Shown piece after piece: positions 41,766-49,971 of a stretch of 64,000 nt of DNA. The notes below the pieces were generated by a model that worked only from the letters and a program-made list of their open reading frames with translations, did not search any database and was not told the DNA's origin. Origin of the DNA: Rhodospirillaceae bacterium (lineage in GTDB: Bacteria; Pseudomonadota; Alphaproteobacteria; Rhodospirillales; UBA2165); NCBI GenBank assembly GCA_018674495.1, contig JABHAA010000101.1, positions 41,896 through 105,895 on the forward strand, in the 5' to 3' direction. The translations under genes were made by a program, and so were the position numbers. Numbering within the stretch: the stretch's first letter is position 1; the number at the start of each line of letters is the position of its first letter.

Positions 41766-42452
41766 ATGTTCTCATTATCTGAAATTTTGGGCGAGGCGTC
41801 GCCAAGCATCAACGTTTTAGATATTGGTGCGATGATCGAAGGCGAACCAAGATATTTCTCAATCTATCAGGCCGGTGCAGCGAACTTGACGCTGATCGAA
41901 CCCAATGAGAATGAAGTCGGATTGCTACACAAGGTCTTTGGCGATGCACCACGGTATCTTCATTGTTTTTTGGGTGATGGCTCTTCGGCTACTCTCCATC
42001 TGACCCGTTACCCTGGGTGTGCTTCGTTTTTTACTCCAGACCCAACTGTCATCGATAATTTTGTTGCTATCGATACCGGTTCCGGGGGAAATTTTGAGGT
42101 CGAGAAAACCATGACTGTCGAAACAACGCGCCTTGATGACATTTCACCAGAAGTAGAGGCGGACTATGTCAAAATAGATGTTCAGGGATCAGAATTGCAA
42201 ATACTTGAAAACGCCACAAAAACTCTTGAACAAGTTTTGATAATTGAAGCGGAAGTAGAATTTTTGCCAATTTACAAGGACCAGCCATTGTTTGGCGACC
42301 TTCAAATTTTTATGCGCTCACAAGGCTTCGTGCTTCACAAGCTTATCGATGTAGCAAGCCGCTGTTTTATGCCGCAATATTTTGGCGGCAATAGGCACGC
42401 CGGCATGAGCCAGATGCTTTGGGCCGACGCCGTTTTTGTTCGCGATTTTTAG
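41766..42452 (+). CDS. FkbM-family methyltransferase, apparently cut short by an amber codon
   Basis: 228 aa up to the TAG at 42450-42452. The FkbM domain is clear: 'SINVLDIGAMIEGEPRYFSI' (SAM motif), 'LTLIEPNENEVGLLH', 'TTRLDDI' and 'DYVKIDVQGSELQILENATK' followed by 'VLIIEAEVEFLPIYKDQPLF'. FkbM enzymes O-methylate sugars or other hydroxyls. After the TAG the same frame stays open for 67 more codons with protein-like sequence (see next feature), so the full gene was probably 41766-42656. Base composition is AT-rich compared with the chromosome. Confidence 0.82.
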   Translation: MFSLSEILGEASPSINVLDIGAMIEGEPRYFSIYQAGAANLTLIEPNENEVGLLHKVFGDAPRYLHCFLGDGSSATLHLTRYPGCASFFTPDPTVIDNFVAIDTGSGGNFEVEKTMTVETTRLDDISPEVEADYVKIDVQGSELQILENATKTLEQVLIIEAEVEFLPIYKDQPLFGDLQIFMRSQGFVLHKLIDVASRCFMPQYFGGNRHAGMSQMLWADAVFVRDF

Positions 42453-42656
42453 GCTCTCAAGAATTATTCAACGCCAGAATTGCTTAAGACAGCTTATGTT
42501 ATGCACGACATGTATGGATCATTTGATTTTGTAAATTATTTATTGGGCGAATACGATTTACGTGAGGAAAAATCATTGGCACTTCGATATTCTGAAAAAC
42601 TGGCTGCCTACCCAGAACTGCCAAAATTCATGTTAAATATGAAGGAATTCGTTTGA
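42453..42656 (+). pseudogene. In-frame continuation of the FkbM gene beyond the TAG
   Basis: 67 sense codons ending in TGA at 42654-42656, in the same frame as the preceding FkbM gene. They read in part 'LLKTAYVMHDMYGSFDFVNY' and 'LREEKSLALRYSEKLAAYPE', a helical tail like that of long FkbM proteins in glycan clusters (from memory of the family). There is no ribosome binding site or start of its own. It is explained best by a point mutation to TAG, less likely by readthrough or a sequencing error. Confidence 0.65.
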
Positions 42657-42792
42657 TCGGCTATTTCACTGGACCGAATGGATATAAATCCAACTTGGAT
42701 TGGACAATACCTTTCCAAGGCTATGCGATGTTTCAAATTCGCGGGTTTAGCCATTGAACTGTTAGAATTGGGAATGGAGCATTAGACTCGCA

Positions 42793-43581
42793 ATGACAAC
42801 CTTTGTAACGCTGGTAGAGTTGTACGAACGGCAGGGGTATTACCTTCGCTGCGGGTTAAATGCGGAACTATTTGGCGAACTCAACAAGGGATTGTCGTTT
42901 GCGACATTGCACCGCGCAGAAAATTTGGAGCTGGTATGCAACGGAGGCGGGATTTCGCCTTTGGAAATCTATTTTCTCGAATCTCTGTTTACTGATTATC
43001 GTCCAAGCAGAATATTCGCGATTGGAAATGCTTTTGGATGGAGCACTTTAGCTCTCTCAATCATCGTGCCAGAGGCGAGGACGATTTGTATCGATGCCTG
43101 TCAGGATGCCGGATACGAAGAGGGAAGAAGAATCACAAACTTGATCGCCCTGAAAGAGGGGCTCAATGCTTCTGTCGTCAAAGGTATCTCACCCACCGAT
43201 GTGGAAACCATCATCAAAGCTGAGTTTAATGCCCCAATTGACTTCGCGTTTATAGACGGCTGGCATACAAATGAGCAAATTCTTGCGGACTTTCTGGCTT
43301 GTCGTCGTTTAGCCAGCCCTGATTGCGTCTATCTGTTTCATGATGTCGTAAACATGGAATTGTTTGATGGGTTCGATGCAGTACTCGCCCATGATGGGAA
43401 CATCACAGGGAAGGTTCTAATGCGAACAACATCGGGGATGGCTATCGCATTTCCGACAGCAATGACAGAAATATTCGAAAAAGTTGTAACGGCTTTCTCA
43501 CAGGATAATAAGCTGTTGGCCGATCTGCCACAGCCTCAAGCTCCCCATGTCCGTAAAGCTGGATTAATGGCTGAGAATTGA
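42793..43581 (+). CDS. Class I SAM-dependent methyltransferase-like protein
   Basis: 262 aa. A Rossmann SAM-binding pattern is visible in 'RIFAIGNAFGWSTLALSIIV' with acidic residue in 'ARTICIDACQDAGYEEGRRI', and 'IDFAFIDGWHTNEQILADFL' with 'DCVYLFHDVVNMELFDGFDA' as later motifs, a Methyltransf_24 layout. The N-terminal part 'TLVELYERQGYYLRCGLNAE' is not recognised. Codons are AT-rich like the FkbM gene, indicating common acquisition. The gap before it (42657-42792) has no supported feature. A short hairpin (43590-43608) follows its stop. Confidence 0.75.
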   Translation: MTTFVTLVELYERQGYYLRCGLNAELFGELNKGLSFATLHRAENLELVCNGGGISPLEIYFLESLFTDYRPSRIFAIGNAFGWSTLALSIIVPEARTICIDACQDAGYEEGRRITNLIALKEGLNASVVKGISPTDVETIIKAEFNAPIDFAFIDGWHTNEQILADFLACRRLASPDCVYLFHDVVNMELFDGFDAVLAHDGNITGKVLMRTTSGMAIAFPTAMTEIFEKVVTAFSQDNKLLADLPQPQAPHVRKAGLMAEN

Positions 43582-43867
43582 GATTTTTTGGCGGTTGCTA
43601 GAACCGCCGGAACCGATCAACATGTGATCATAATCATATGTTTCCCACACATCAAAGCATGCAAGAGTACCGTTGCCTTTGTTGTGAATTTCTAAGGCTT
43701 CCACGCCAGGCCAAGGCCGACGCTCCGCTCGATGATCCACTTTCTAAGATATTGAGTGTAAATTGAGGCTGGTTCTTTGCTCACCGCCAAACCGCACCCG
43801 TCATAAAATTCTGACGAAGCGGGTTCGCAGTGGCCCCGTAAATACCATCAAAATTTGGAGTGGTCAT
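43582..43867 (-). pseudogene. Decayed class I SAM methyltransferase (nonsense plus frameshift, 3' truncated)
   Basis: Reading the minus strand from the ATG at 43867 gives 'MTTPNFDGIYGATANPLRQN' and then, after an in-frame TGA at 43783-43781, 'AKNQPQFTLNILESGSSSGA' with the SAM-motif remnant 'NILExGSxSGASALAW'. A shift of frame near 43690 is needed to continue with 'GTLACFDVWETYDYDHMLIG'. This is the start of a Methyltransf_24-type gene with the rest missing: the neighbour on the other strand ends at 43581. The opening 'FDGIYGxTxNPLRQNFM' is one I recall from glycan-cluster methyltransferases. Confidence 0.68.
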
Positions 43868-44172
43868 GACGTTAAACCGCGCAATTGAGAGTTAAGGTCC
43901 GCCGACTTAAGATTATACCAAATAGCCCTTTTGACAGGGGCCGTTCAAGGATTTGGTGTCTCCTTTTGGGCTAGCAGCGGTCATTAAACCGCAGAAATAT
44001 AACGTCTGCTTTGCCCCTGACGCGTCAACCAGTCGACGCAACACAAGCGTTAAATCTCCTTGCCGGCGTTTCAAACTCCAGCGTTTTGCGGGGCCTTATC
44101 TTGTAACGCCACCCACCCCGTGGCAAATTCGTTCCCCATATATTTCCAACTAGGCTGGGATTGAAACTCGAC
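43868..44172 (+). other. 305-bp gap with relic promoter, no gene
   Basis: On the minus strand a TATAAT hexamer (43912-43917) stands 45 nt before the pseudogene start and may be its former promoter. Nothing else is recognised; a 22-codon minus-strand frame near 44100 is not supported. The base composition returns to the chromosomal norm by 44160. Confidence 0.4.
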
Positions 44173-45063
44173 ATGGCAACTATTATCGGATTTTGTGGAT
44201 TGGGCGATATGGGTGCCGTAATTGTGCCCAGGCTGCTGGACGCCGGCTTTGATGTGGTCGGCTGGAACCGGACGGCGGCCAGGGCGAAACCGTTGCTGGA
44301 CGCCGGTATGCGCTGGGCCGATACACCGCGCCAGGTGGCCCAGGATTCAGAGGTGGTGTTTTCGATCCTGACCGATGGCGCCGCCGTTGAAATGGTCGCG
44401 CTGGGCGGCGATGGCATTATTTCCGGGCTGCAATCGGGCGCCGTGTATGTGGATATGAGCACCATCGCGCCGGACGTGTCGCGGGGCGTGTCGGCGGAAT
44501 TCGCCGCCGCCGGGCTGGATATGCTGGACGGGCCGCTATCGGGCAGCCCGATCACGGTGGCGGCGGGCACAGCCTCGATCATGCTGGGCGGCGATGAAGC
44601 GGCGTGCGAGCGGGTGCGCCCGGTGTGCGAGGCAATCGGACCGAAAGTGACGCGCATCGGCGAAGCCGGGCTGGCCTGCCAGATGAAAATCGCCGTCAAT
44701 CTATTGCTGATGGTTGAGGTGATCGCCTTTGGCGAGGCGGTGGCGCTTGCCGAAAAAGGCGGCGTTGATCGCGGCGTCGCCTTGGAAGCGGTGCTCAACA
44801 GCGTTGCCGCGTCGCCGGTGCTCGGCTATCGGGGGCCTTATATATTGGAAGGCGAAATGCCGGACAAACCCCTGGCCGACGTGACCTTGCAGCAAAAAGA
44901 TATGCAGTTGGCGCTCGGTCTGGCGCGCACCCTCGGCTCACCGGCGCCGCTGGCGGCGGCGGCCAATGAAATGATGAACGCGTGCAGAGGTTTGGGCATC
45001 GATAACCGGGACTTCGTCACCGCCCACGAGGTTTACTTACGCCTCGGAGGGCAAAAAATATGA
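44173..45063 (+). CDS. 3-hydroxyisobutyrate dehydrogenase-family NAD(P)-dependent oxidoreductase
   Basis: 296 aa beta-hydroxyacid dehydrogenase. Cofactor motif 'IIGFCGLGDMGAVIVPRLLD' (GLGDMG, 9-14), substrate motif 'DGPLSGSP' (119-126) and catalytic Lys K172 in 'GLACQMKIAVNLLLMVEVIA'. The basic residues after the second strand ('WNRTAARAK') suggest NADP. The ATG at 44173 is preferred to a TTG 12 nt upstream. Its stop overlaps the cupin start (ATGA), so it starts a three-gene operon with the cupin and the ketopentenoate hydratase-like gene. Substrate may be a 2-hydroxymethyl or tartronate-type acid. Confidence 0.86.
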   Translation: MATIIGFCGLGDMGAVIVPRLLDAGFDVVGWNRTAARAKPLLDAGMRWADTPRQVAQDSEVVFSILTDGAAVEMVALGGDGIISGLQSGAVYVDMSTIAPDVSRGVSAEFAAAGLDMLDGPLSGSPITVAAGTASIMLGGDEAACERVRPVCEAIGPKVTRIGEAGLACQMKIAVNLLLMVEVIAFGEAVALAEKGGVDRGVALEAVLNSVAASPVLGYRGPYILEGEMPDKPLADVTLQQKDMQLALGLARTLGSPAPLAAAANEMMNACRGLGIDNRDFVTAHEVYLRLGGQKI

Positions 45064-45470
45064 GCGTGGCGAAAGCATATCGGACCAATCTGGCCGACGT
45101 GCCCTTGGCCCAAGGCCTCAAAAAAGACGACGGCTGGATCGACATGCAGGTGCAGTTCCTGATCGATGAAAAAACCGCCGGCGCCGAAACATCGGTGGTC
45201 GGCTGGACCGTCTTGAAGCCGGGCGCTGCCCACGAGCGCCATCTGCACCGAAATTGCGACGAGTTTTTTATCGTCATCAAGGGTAGCGGCCATCTTTATG
45301 TGGAAGACCGGGAAGAGGCGGCCAAGGAAGGCGATGTGGTTTATTCGCCGCGCGGCTGTCCGCACGGCTTCAAGAACACATCGGACGAAGACGTGGTGTT
45401 GGTCTGGGGTTGGAACGGATCGGGCTCGCTGGAGGCCAGTGGCTATGAAGTTGTTGCCGATGGCGCATGA
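45060..45470 (+). CDS. Cupin-domain protein
   Basis: 136 aa. Motif 1 is 'HERHLHRNCDEFFIVIKGSG' (H-x3-H-x4-E type metal site) and motif 2 'DVVYSPRGCPHGFKNTSDED'. A small isomerase, dioxygenase or carbon-acid lyase activity is possible. Translationally coupled to the dehydrogenase, and 18 nt from the hydratase-like gene. Not similar in detail to the cupin at 2429. Confidence 0.8.
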   Translation: MSVAKAYRTNLADVPLAQGLKKDDGWIDMQVQFLIDEKTAGAETSVVGWTVLKPGAAHERHLHRNCDEFFIVIKGSGHLYVEDREEAAKEGDVVYSPRGCPHGFKNTSDEDVVLVWGWNGSGSLEASGYEVVADGA

Positions 45471-45488
45471 TCAAGGAGGGATAAAATC

Positions 45489-46187
45489 ATGGTTGAAAGT
45501 TCAGCGGTAACAAAGGGTATGGAGCGCCAGCTAGAAGCGCGGGCCGCGCTGCTCGCAGCGGGTGCCAAGCCGCTCGGCTGGAAGGTTGGCTTCGGCGCGC
45601 CGGCGGCCCTCGAAATGCTCGGTATCGACGGTCCCTTGGTCGGCTTTTTGGTTGACGGCGGGCTGATCGGGGACGGCGAGACGGTATCGCTGGCCGGCTG
45701 GACCAAGCCGGTGGCGGAGCCCGAGATCGCCATCTATATGGGCAGCGATCTGGTCGGCGGCGCCGGTGTTGACGCCGCCGCCGCGGCCATCGCCGGGTTA
45801 GGGCCGGCCATCGAGCTTGCCGACATGGATGTACCGCCCAAGGACACCGAAACCATCCTGGCCGGCAACATCTATCATCGCCGGGTGGCGCTTGGCCCGA
45901 TGGATGAAAGCTGTGCTGGAGCGCGCCTGGACGGGCTCTCGGGGCGCGTCTTCCGCCATGGCGGCGAATTTGCCTTCACCGAGGAATTGGAAGCCAACAC
46001 CGGCAAGCTGATCGATATCGTCGCCCATGTGGCCGACACCCTGGCGGCATGCGGCGAGGCTTTACGCGCCGGCGAGATAATAATCCCCGGCTCGGTCACG
46101 CCGCCCATATTTCTGGACGCCGACGATGCCGAGGTGCGCTTCGAGTTGGCCCCCGCCGGAAGCGTTTCGGTGCGCCTGTCCGCATAA
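45489..46187 (+). CDS. 2-keto-4-pentenoate hydratase-like protein (FAH superfamily)
   Basis: 232 aa. The MhpD/FAH-fold features are 'GWKVGFGAPAALEMLGIDGP', 'WTKPVAEPEIAIYMGSDL' with the metal-binding E-x-E, 'LGPAIELADMDVPPKDTETI' and 'GEIIIPGSVTPPIFLDADD'. Such hydratases add water to 2-hydroxypenta-2,4-dienoate after meta cleavage; other members are decarboxylases. Preceded by AAGGAGGG. It closes the three-gene operon. Confidence 0.83.
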   Translation: MVESSAVTKGMERQLEARAALLAAGAKPLGWKVGFGAPAALEMLGIDGPLVGFLVDGGLIGDGETVSLAGWTKPVAEPEIAIYMGSDLVGGAGVDAAAAAIAGLGPAIELADMDVPPKDTETILAGNIYHRRVALGPMDESCAGARLDGLSGRVFRHGGEFAFTEELEANTGKLIDIVAHVADTLAACGEALRAGEIIIPGSVTPPIFLDADDAEVRFELAPAGSVSVRLSA

Positions 46188-46318
46188 CCCTTGTTGGCGC
46201 TGCATTGGCATTAGATTAGCCATTCGGCTGCTACTGGTGAAAACTGTTTCGGCACACCACTTAAAGAGCATCGGGTGTGCGACATGATAGCACCTGCTTT
46301 GCAGAAGGACGAAAGACG

Positions 46319-47098
46319 ATGACCACGAGCGATGAACTGACGTTTCAACAAAAAGGCCTGTTTCAGCAGGGCTACCAGCACTATTCGCCGGGCGAATTAC
46401 GTCAGTTGGAGTGGGGGCTTCGCTTCACGCCGGGGGTATGTTCGGCCATTACCGCCGTCGCCCTTTATCTGCAGGAGCCAATCGCCTTATTCGTTGTGGC
46501 GTTTCTCGGTATGTACGCCTTCTTTTTTCCAGCCGGCCATCCCATGGATCTAATCTACAATCATGGCGTCCGCCACCTGTTCGGCGCTGTCGCGCTTCCG
46601 GAAAATCCGTTGCCCAGGCGCATGGCTTGTCTCGCTGCCGGTGTCATGAATTCCGCCGCCGCTATCCTGTTCTTGGTCGGCCTGCCCATCGCCGCGATCG
46701 CGGTTGGCGCGGCGCTTCTGGTCCTGCAGGTGATCGTTATCACAACTCATTTCTGCACACTGTCTTACGTCTATGAATACCTGTTGCGCGCGCTGGGATT
46801 TTGGGACGTGCCCATCGAAATTTCCCAAGCGCGTCAATTGATGGCCGAGGGTGCGGTAATCGTGGACGTCCGCAGCCAAACCGAATACGCCGCAGAAATG
46901 ATGCCGAACAGCGTTAATATGCCGCTCGAAAATCTCGACGACAGCGTCGAAGAATTCCGCAAGATCAAAAGTCTCCTCGTCTGCCAGAGCGGCTCGCGCA
47001 GCCATATCGCCCTTGAGAAATTGCGCAAGCACGGCGTTGAAGATGCCTACAACTTTGGCCCCATAAGCCGGCTTGCGGACCTGCAAGCCAGTACGTGA
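46319..47098 (+). CDS. DUF4395-rhodanese fusion protein
   Basis: 259 aa. Residues about 30-150 are a hydrophobic DUF4395-like membrane domain ('WGLRFTPGVCSAITAVALYL', 'AGHPMDLIYNHGVRHLFGAV', 'ALLVLQVIVITTHFCTLSYV'). Residues about 170-259 are a rhodanese domain with active-site C222 in 'LVCQSGSRS' and the preceding 'VIVDVRSQTEYAAEMMPNS'. The rhodanese part is probably cytoplasmic and would handle persulfide or thiosulfate sulfur at the membrane. ATG at 46319 preceded by GAAGGACGAAAG. No related gene adjoins it. Confidence 0.83.
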   Translation: MTTSDELTFQQKGLFQQGYQHYSPGELRQLEWGLRFTPGVCSAITAVALYLQEPIALFVVAFLGMYAFFFPAGHPMDLIYNHGVRHLFGAVALPENPLPRRMACLAAGVMNSAAAILFLVGLPIAAIAVGAALLVLQVIVITTHFCTLSYVYEYLLRALGFWDVPIEISQARQLMAEGAVIVDVRSQTEYAAEMMPNSVNMPLENLDDSVEEFRKIKSLLVCQSGSRSHIALEKLRKHGVEDAYNFGPISRLADLQAST

Positions 47099-47166
47099 TC
47101 AGCTCCTAGGGATTTCTAGGTATCTCTCTTGGGGATATTGGGGGGTAGAGGCAGAACCCGGCGCAA

Positions 47167-47769
47167 TTATCCATCCGTAGGAGCCGCGCCGAGATAGTCT
47201 TCGACGAAATCCAGTCGATCGTTGCCCCACCACATCTCTTCGCCAACCATCATGGTGGGCACGCCGAACACGCCGCGCCCGTGGGCGGCGACCGTTGATG
47301 CCTGATAGCGCGCCTCGGCATCTCCTGAGACCGTGAAGGCGAGATAGTCATCCGCGTCCCAGCCCATATCAGCCGCCACGCCGCGCATTAGCTCGTCGGA
47401 CGCCATGTCGCCGCCTTCGCCCCAGACCCGGCGCCAGACTTGGGCGACATAATCGGCCATCACGCCCCGGTCGGCGGCCAGGAAGGCGCCTTTATTCAGT
47501 CGGTCCGGCTGATGGCTAGAGGGCCGCTTGATCACCATCCCATAGCGCGCCGCCCAACGCTGCATGTCGGTTCCCGAATATTTGTATTTGAGCGGCATCT
47601 CGCGGGTCGTCGGCCCGGTATTGCCGCCTTCCAGTTTGAGCGCCGCAAGATTGACCACGTGATAGGCGAGCGTGTGGCCATGGCGCGCCGCCATTTCTGG
47701 CACCTGACCATGGGCCAGATAGCTGAACGGGCTGATGAAATCGAAATAGAAATCTAGGACGCCGGGCAT
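47167..47769 (-). CDS. 2-hydroxychromene-2-carboxylate isomerase-like protein (DsbA fold)
   Basis: 200 aa. 'LDFYFDFISPFSYLAHGQVP' with a Ser in place of a catalytic Cys, and the cis-Pro loop 'GVFGVPTMMVGEEMWWGNDR', are typical of the glutathione-dependent HCCA isomerase (NahD) and maleylpyruvate-type kappa-GST family. It isomerises a naphthalene or polycyclic-pathway intermediate in known members. It is 12 nt downstream of the molybdopterin enzyme gene on the same strand, so they are cotranscribed. Confidence 0.85.
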   Translation of the reverse strand: MPGVLDFYFDFISPFSYLAHGQVPEMAARHGHTLAYHVVNLAALKLEGGNTGPTTREMPLKYKYSGTDMQRWAARYGMVIKRPSSHQPDRLNKGAFLAADRGVMADYVAQVWRRVWGEGGDMASDELMRGVAADMGWDADDYLAFTVSGDAEARYQASTVAAHGRGVFGVPTMMVGEEMWWGNDRLDFVEDYLGAAPTDG

Positions 47770-47781
47770 TGAAGGAACTTG

Positions 47782-49944
47782 CTACGCCGCTTCGTCGCCG
47801 TCGTACTTCGACACCCGGCAGAGCAGCGAGCGTAGCTGGTAGGTTCCCATCTGCGGATCGAACGGGGGTTTGACGCTGGTCAGCACGTTGGCGTTGGATT
47901 TCCACACGCCGTATTCGGGCGCCGGGTCTTCGGGGAACCACCAGCCGAATTCCGTGTGGATGACCCGGGGATCGATGCCTGTGGTCAATTTGGCGATCTG
48001 GCGGATTTTGCCGCGGGCGTTTTCGATCCACATCCAATCGCCGTCCTTGATGCCGTTCTCGGCGGCGGTGTCGGGGTGAATTTCGGTAATCGGTTGCTTG
48101 GCGCCCTTGCGCACCGACTTGATCTGGCGATGTTCGGAATTGAAGAAAAACGGATTGCGGGCGCCGGTAGTCAATATCAGCGGAAATTCTTCTGCCAGTT
48201 CCGGCGTCGAGATGGGGCTTTCCGGCGGCTCTTCGTAGTAGGGCAGGGGATCGTAACCCATTTCTTTTAGGCGCTCGGAATACAGCTCCAACTTGCCGGT
48301 CGGGGTTTTGAAGCCGTCGGTCTCGTATTTGCGGTACTTCATTTCCATCTCGTGGAAGCCGACTTTTTTCAATTCTTCAAAGCTAAGGCCCGTGCCGCCG
48401 GCTGCCATTTGCGCCTCATACACCTCTTCCGGGGTTTCGGTGCCGACGGGCAGATCGAGGCGCCTTGCCAGTTCCGAAAAAATTTCCTCGTCGGAGCGGC
48501 ATTCGTGGGTGCGCACCGCCGGCTGGTTGGCCACGATCACGTTGCCCGAAATGGTCGGCAGGCCAGCCACCTCGTTGATCTCCGCCCAAAAGGCGGCGGG
48601 CAGGATGATGTCGGCCAATTCGGCGGTCGGCGTCATGAACAGATCGGCGCAGACAATGAAGTCCAACTTCATCAACGATTCATAGACGGTTTTTGAATCC
48701 CCATAAGTGGTCAGCGTGTTGTTGCCGAAGATCAGCATGGCCTTGACCCAATAGGGATCGCCGGTGCGCATGGCTTTGAGCACGGATGGGATATGGGCGG
48801 CGGGCAATTGCGCGCCTTCGCCGCACAGCATCTTGAAATGCTCGAACCCCAGGCGTTTGGCATTTTGCTCCGGCGATAGGTTTTCGATCAGGCTAGGCAC
48901 CGGGCCCAGGCCGTGCATACCAAACACCCAGCCGCCGGGCACGTCGATATTGCCAGTGATCGAGGGGATGATGGACACCGCGCGTACTGTCTGGATGCAG
49001 TTGGGAGTATGCTCTATGGCAACGCCCCATTCCATTAGCGCCGGCTTGGCGGTTGCGAACATGCGCGCCGCTTCCCGAATTTTGTCCGCCGGCACCCAGG
49101 TGATTTCGGCGGCCCATTCGGGCGTCATATTTTTCACCCGCTCGGCAAGCTCCGCATAACCGTGGGTGTAGTTTTCAACGAAATCGGTATCTTCCAAGCC
49201 TTCTTCGATGATTACGTGGATCATGGCGAGGGCCAGGGCATCGTCGCTCCCTGGGCGCAGTTGCAGCCAGAGATCGGCCTTCTTGGCGAGGAAGGTTTCG
49301 CGGGGATCGATAACGATAATTTTCTGCGCATGTTGAAAGGCATCGCGGGCGTTGAAGCGGGTCTCGCCGTCAGGGCCGGAATTGAGCGGCTGGTGGCCCC
49401 AATAGCAGATGCATTCGGCCTGCGTATCCCCTAAAAAATCGCTTACCGGCAGATCGCCATGGGTCAGGAACGTGGTGTTGACCCTTGGGTGGAAGCATTG
49501 GGCAAAGCCCGGCTCCGACCAATTGGGGCTGCCGAACGAGAACGCAAAGCGCGACACCCAGCGGATATGATGGCGGCCGGTGCCGGTGCCGAGATGCACC
49601 GCCTCGGCGCCGTATTCGGCTTTGATTTTGGTCAGCTTTTCGGCGATCTCGTCCAGCGCCTCGTCCCAGCTTATGCGCTCCCATGTCCCGGCGCCTCTGG
49701 GGCCTTTGCGCCGCATGGGGTATTTGAGCCGGTCCGGGTGATAGACCATTTCGTGGGTGGCGTTACCAATCGGGCAGAGGCGGCCATGGGAGAACGGGCT
49801 GTCTGGATCGCCCTCGACTTTGACCAGCACATCGTCCTTGACGTGCATCAGGACGCCGCAACCGCCGTGGCAACTGCGGCAGACGCTTTTGAGAATTTCC
49901 GTGTCCTCGGTGGGCACTGAGGCCCCCGGTGCTACCTGATCCAT
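47782..49944 (-). CDS. Molybdopterin(tungstopterin)-bisPGD oxidoreductase, DMSO reductase superfamily
   Basis: 720 aa. N-terminal [4Fe-4S] motif C22-x2-C25-x3-C29-x27-C57; the metal is probably liganded by C150 ('GFAQCFHPRVN'). The bisPGD-binding segments include 'ICYWGHQPLNSGPDGETRFN', 'IIVIDPRETFLAKKADLWLQ' and C-terminal 'TGARNPFFFNSEHRQIKSVR'. No TAT signal, so cytoplasmic, unlike PsrA or DmsA. It may be a hydroxylase, hydratase or dehydrogenase; related unassigned enzymes occur in aromatic-degraders. ATG at 49944 is chosen over a TTG at 49959 because GGAGGCAGGC lies just upstream. Confidence 0.86.
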   Translation of the reverse strand: MDQVAPGASVPTEDTEILKSVCRSCHGGCGVLMHVKDDVLVKVEGDPDSPFSHGRLCPIGNATHEMVYHPDRLKYPMRRKGPRGAGTWERISWDEALDEIAEKLTKIKAEYGAEAVHLGTGTGRHHIRWVSRFAFSFGSPNWSEPGFAQCFHPRVNTTFLTHGDLPVSDFLGDTQAECICYWGHQPLNSGPDGETRFNARDAFQHAQKIIVIDPRETFLAKKADLWLQLRPGSDDALALAMIHVIIEEGLEDTDFVENYTHGYAELAERVKNMTPEWAAEITWVPADKIREAARMFATAKPALMEWGVAIEHTPNCIQTVRAVSIIPSITGNIDVPGGWVFGMHGLGPVPSLIENLSPEQNAKRLGFEHFKMLCGEGAQLPAAHIPSVLKAMRTGDPYWVKAMLIFGNNTLTTYGDSKTVYESLMKLDFIVCADLFMTPTAELADIILPAAFWAEINEVAGLPTISGNVIVANQPAVRTHECRSDEEIFSELARRLDLPVGTETPEEVYEAQMAAGGTGLSFEELKKVGFHEMEMKYRKYETDGFKTPTGKLELYSERLKEMGYDPLPYYEEPPESPISTPELAEEFPLILTTGARNPFFFNSEHRQIKSVRKGAKQPITEIHPDTAAENGIKDGDWMWIENARGKIRQIAKLTTGIDPRVIHTEFGWWFPEDPAPEYGVWKSNANVLTSVKPPFDPQMGTYQLRSLLCRVSKYDGDEAA

Positions 49945-49971
49945 GCTGCCTGCCTCCAAATTATTATTCGT

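Noticed and set aside
42450..42452. Programmed amber recoding (pyrrolysine) in the FkbM gene
   Set aside because: Pyrrolysine systems are not expected here and no pylT or pylS-like sequence is in the window; mutation in a decaying island is simpler.
43590..43608. Short hairpin after the methyltransferase at 42793 as a terminator
   Set aside because: The 7-bp stem has no T-tract on the plus strand, and the sequence is explained as part of the pseudogene.
43692..43840. Possible IS5-family transposase remnant on the minus strand (WIIERS-like segment)
   Set aside because: Another frame of the same strand gives a much better match to a class I methyltransferase with motifs on both sides, so the transposase resemblance is chance.
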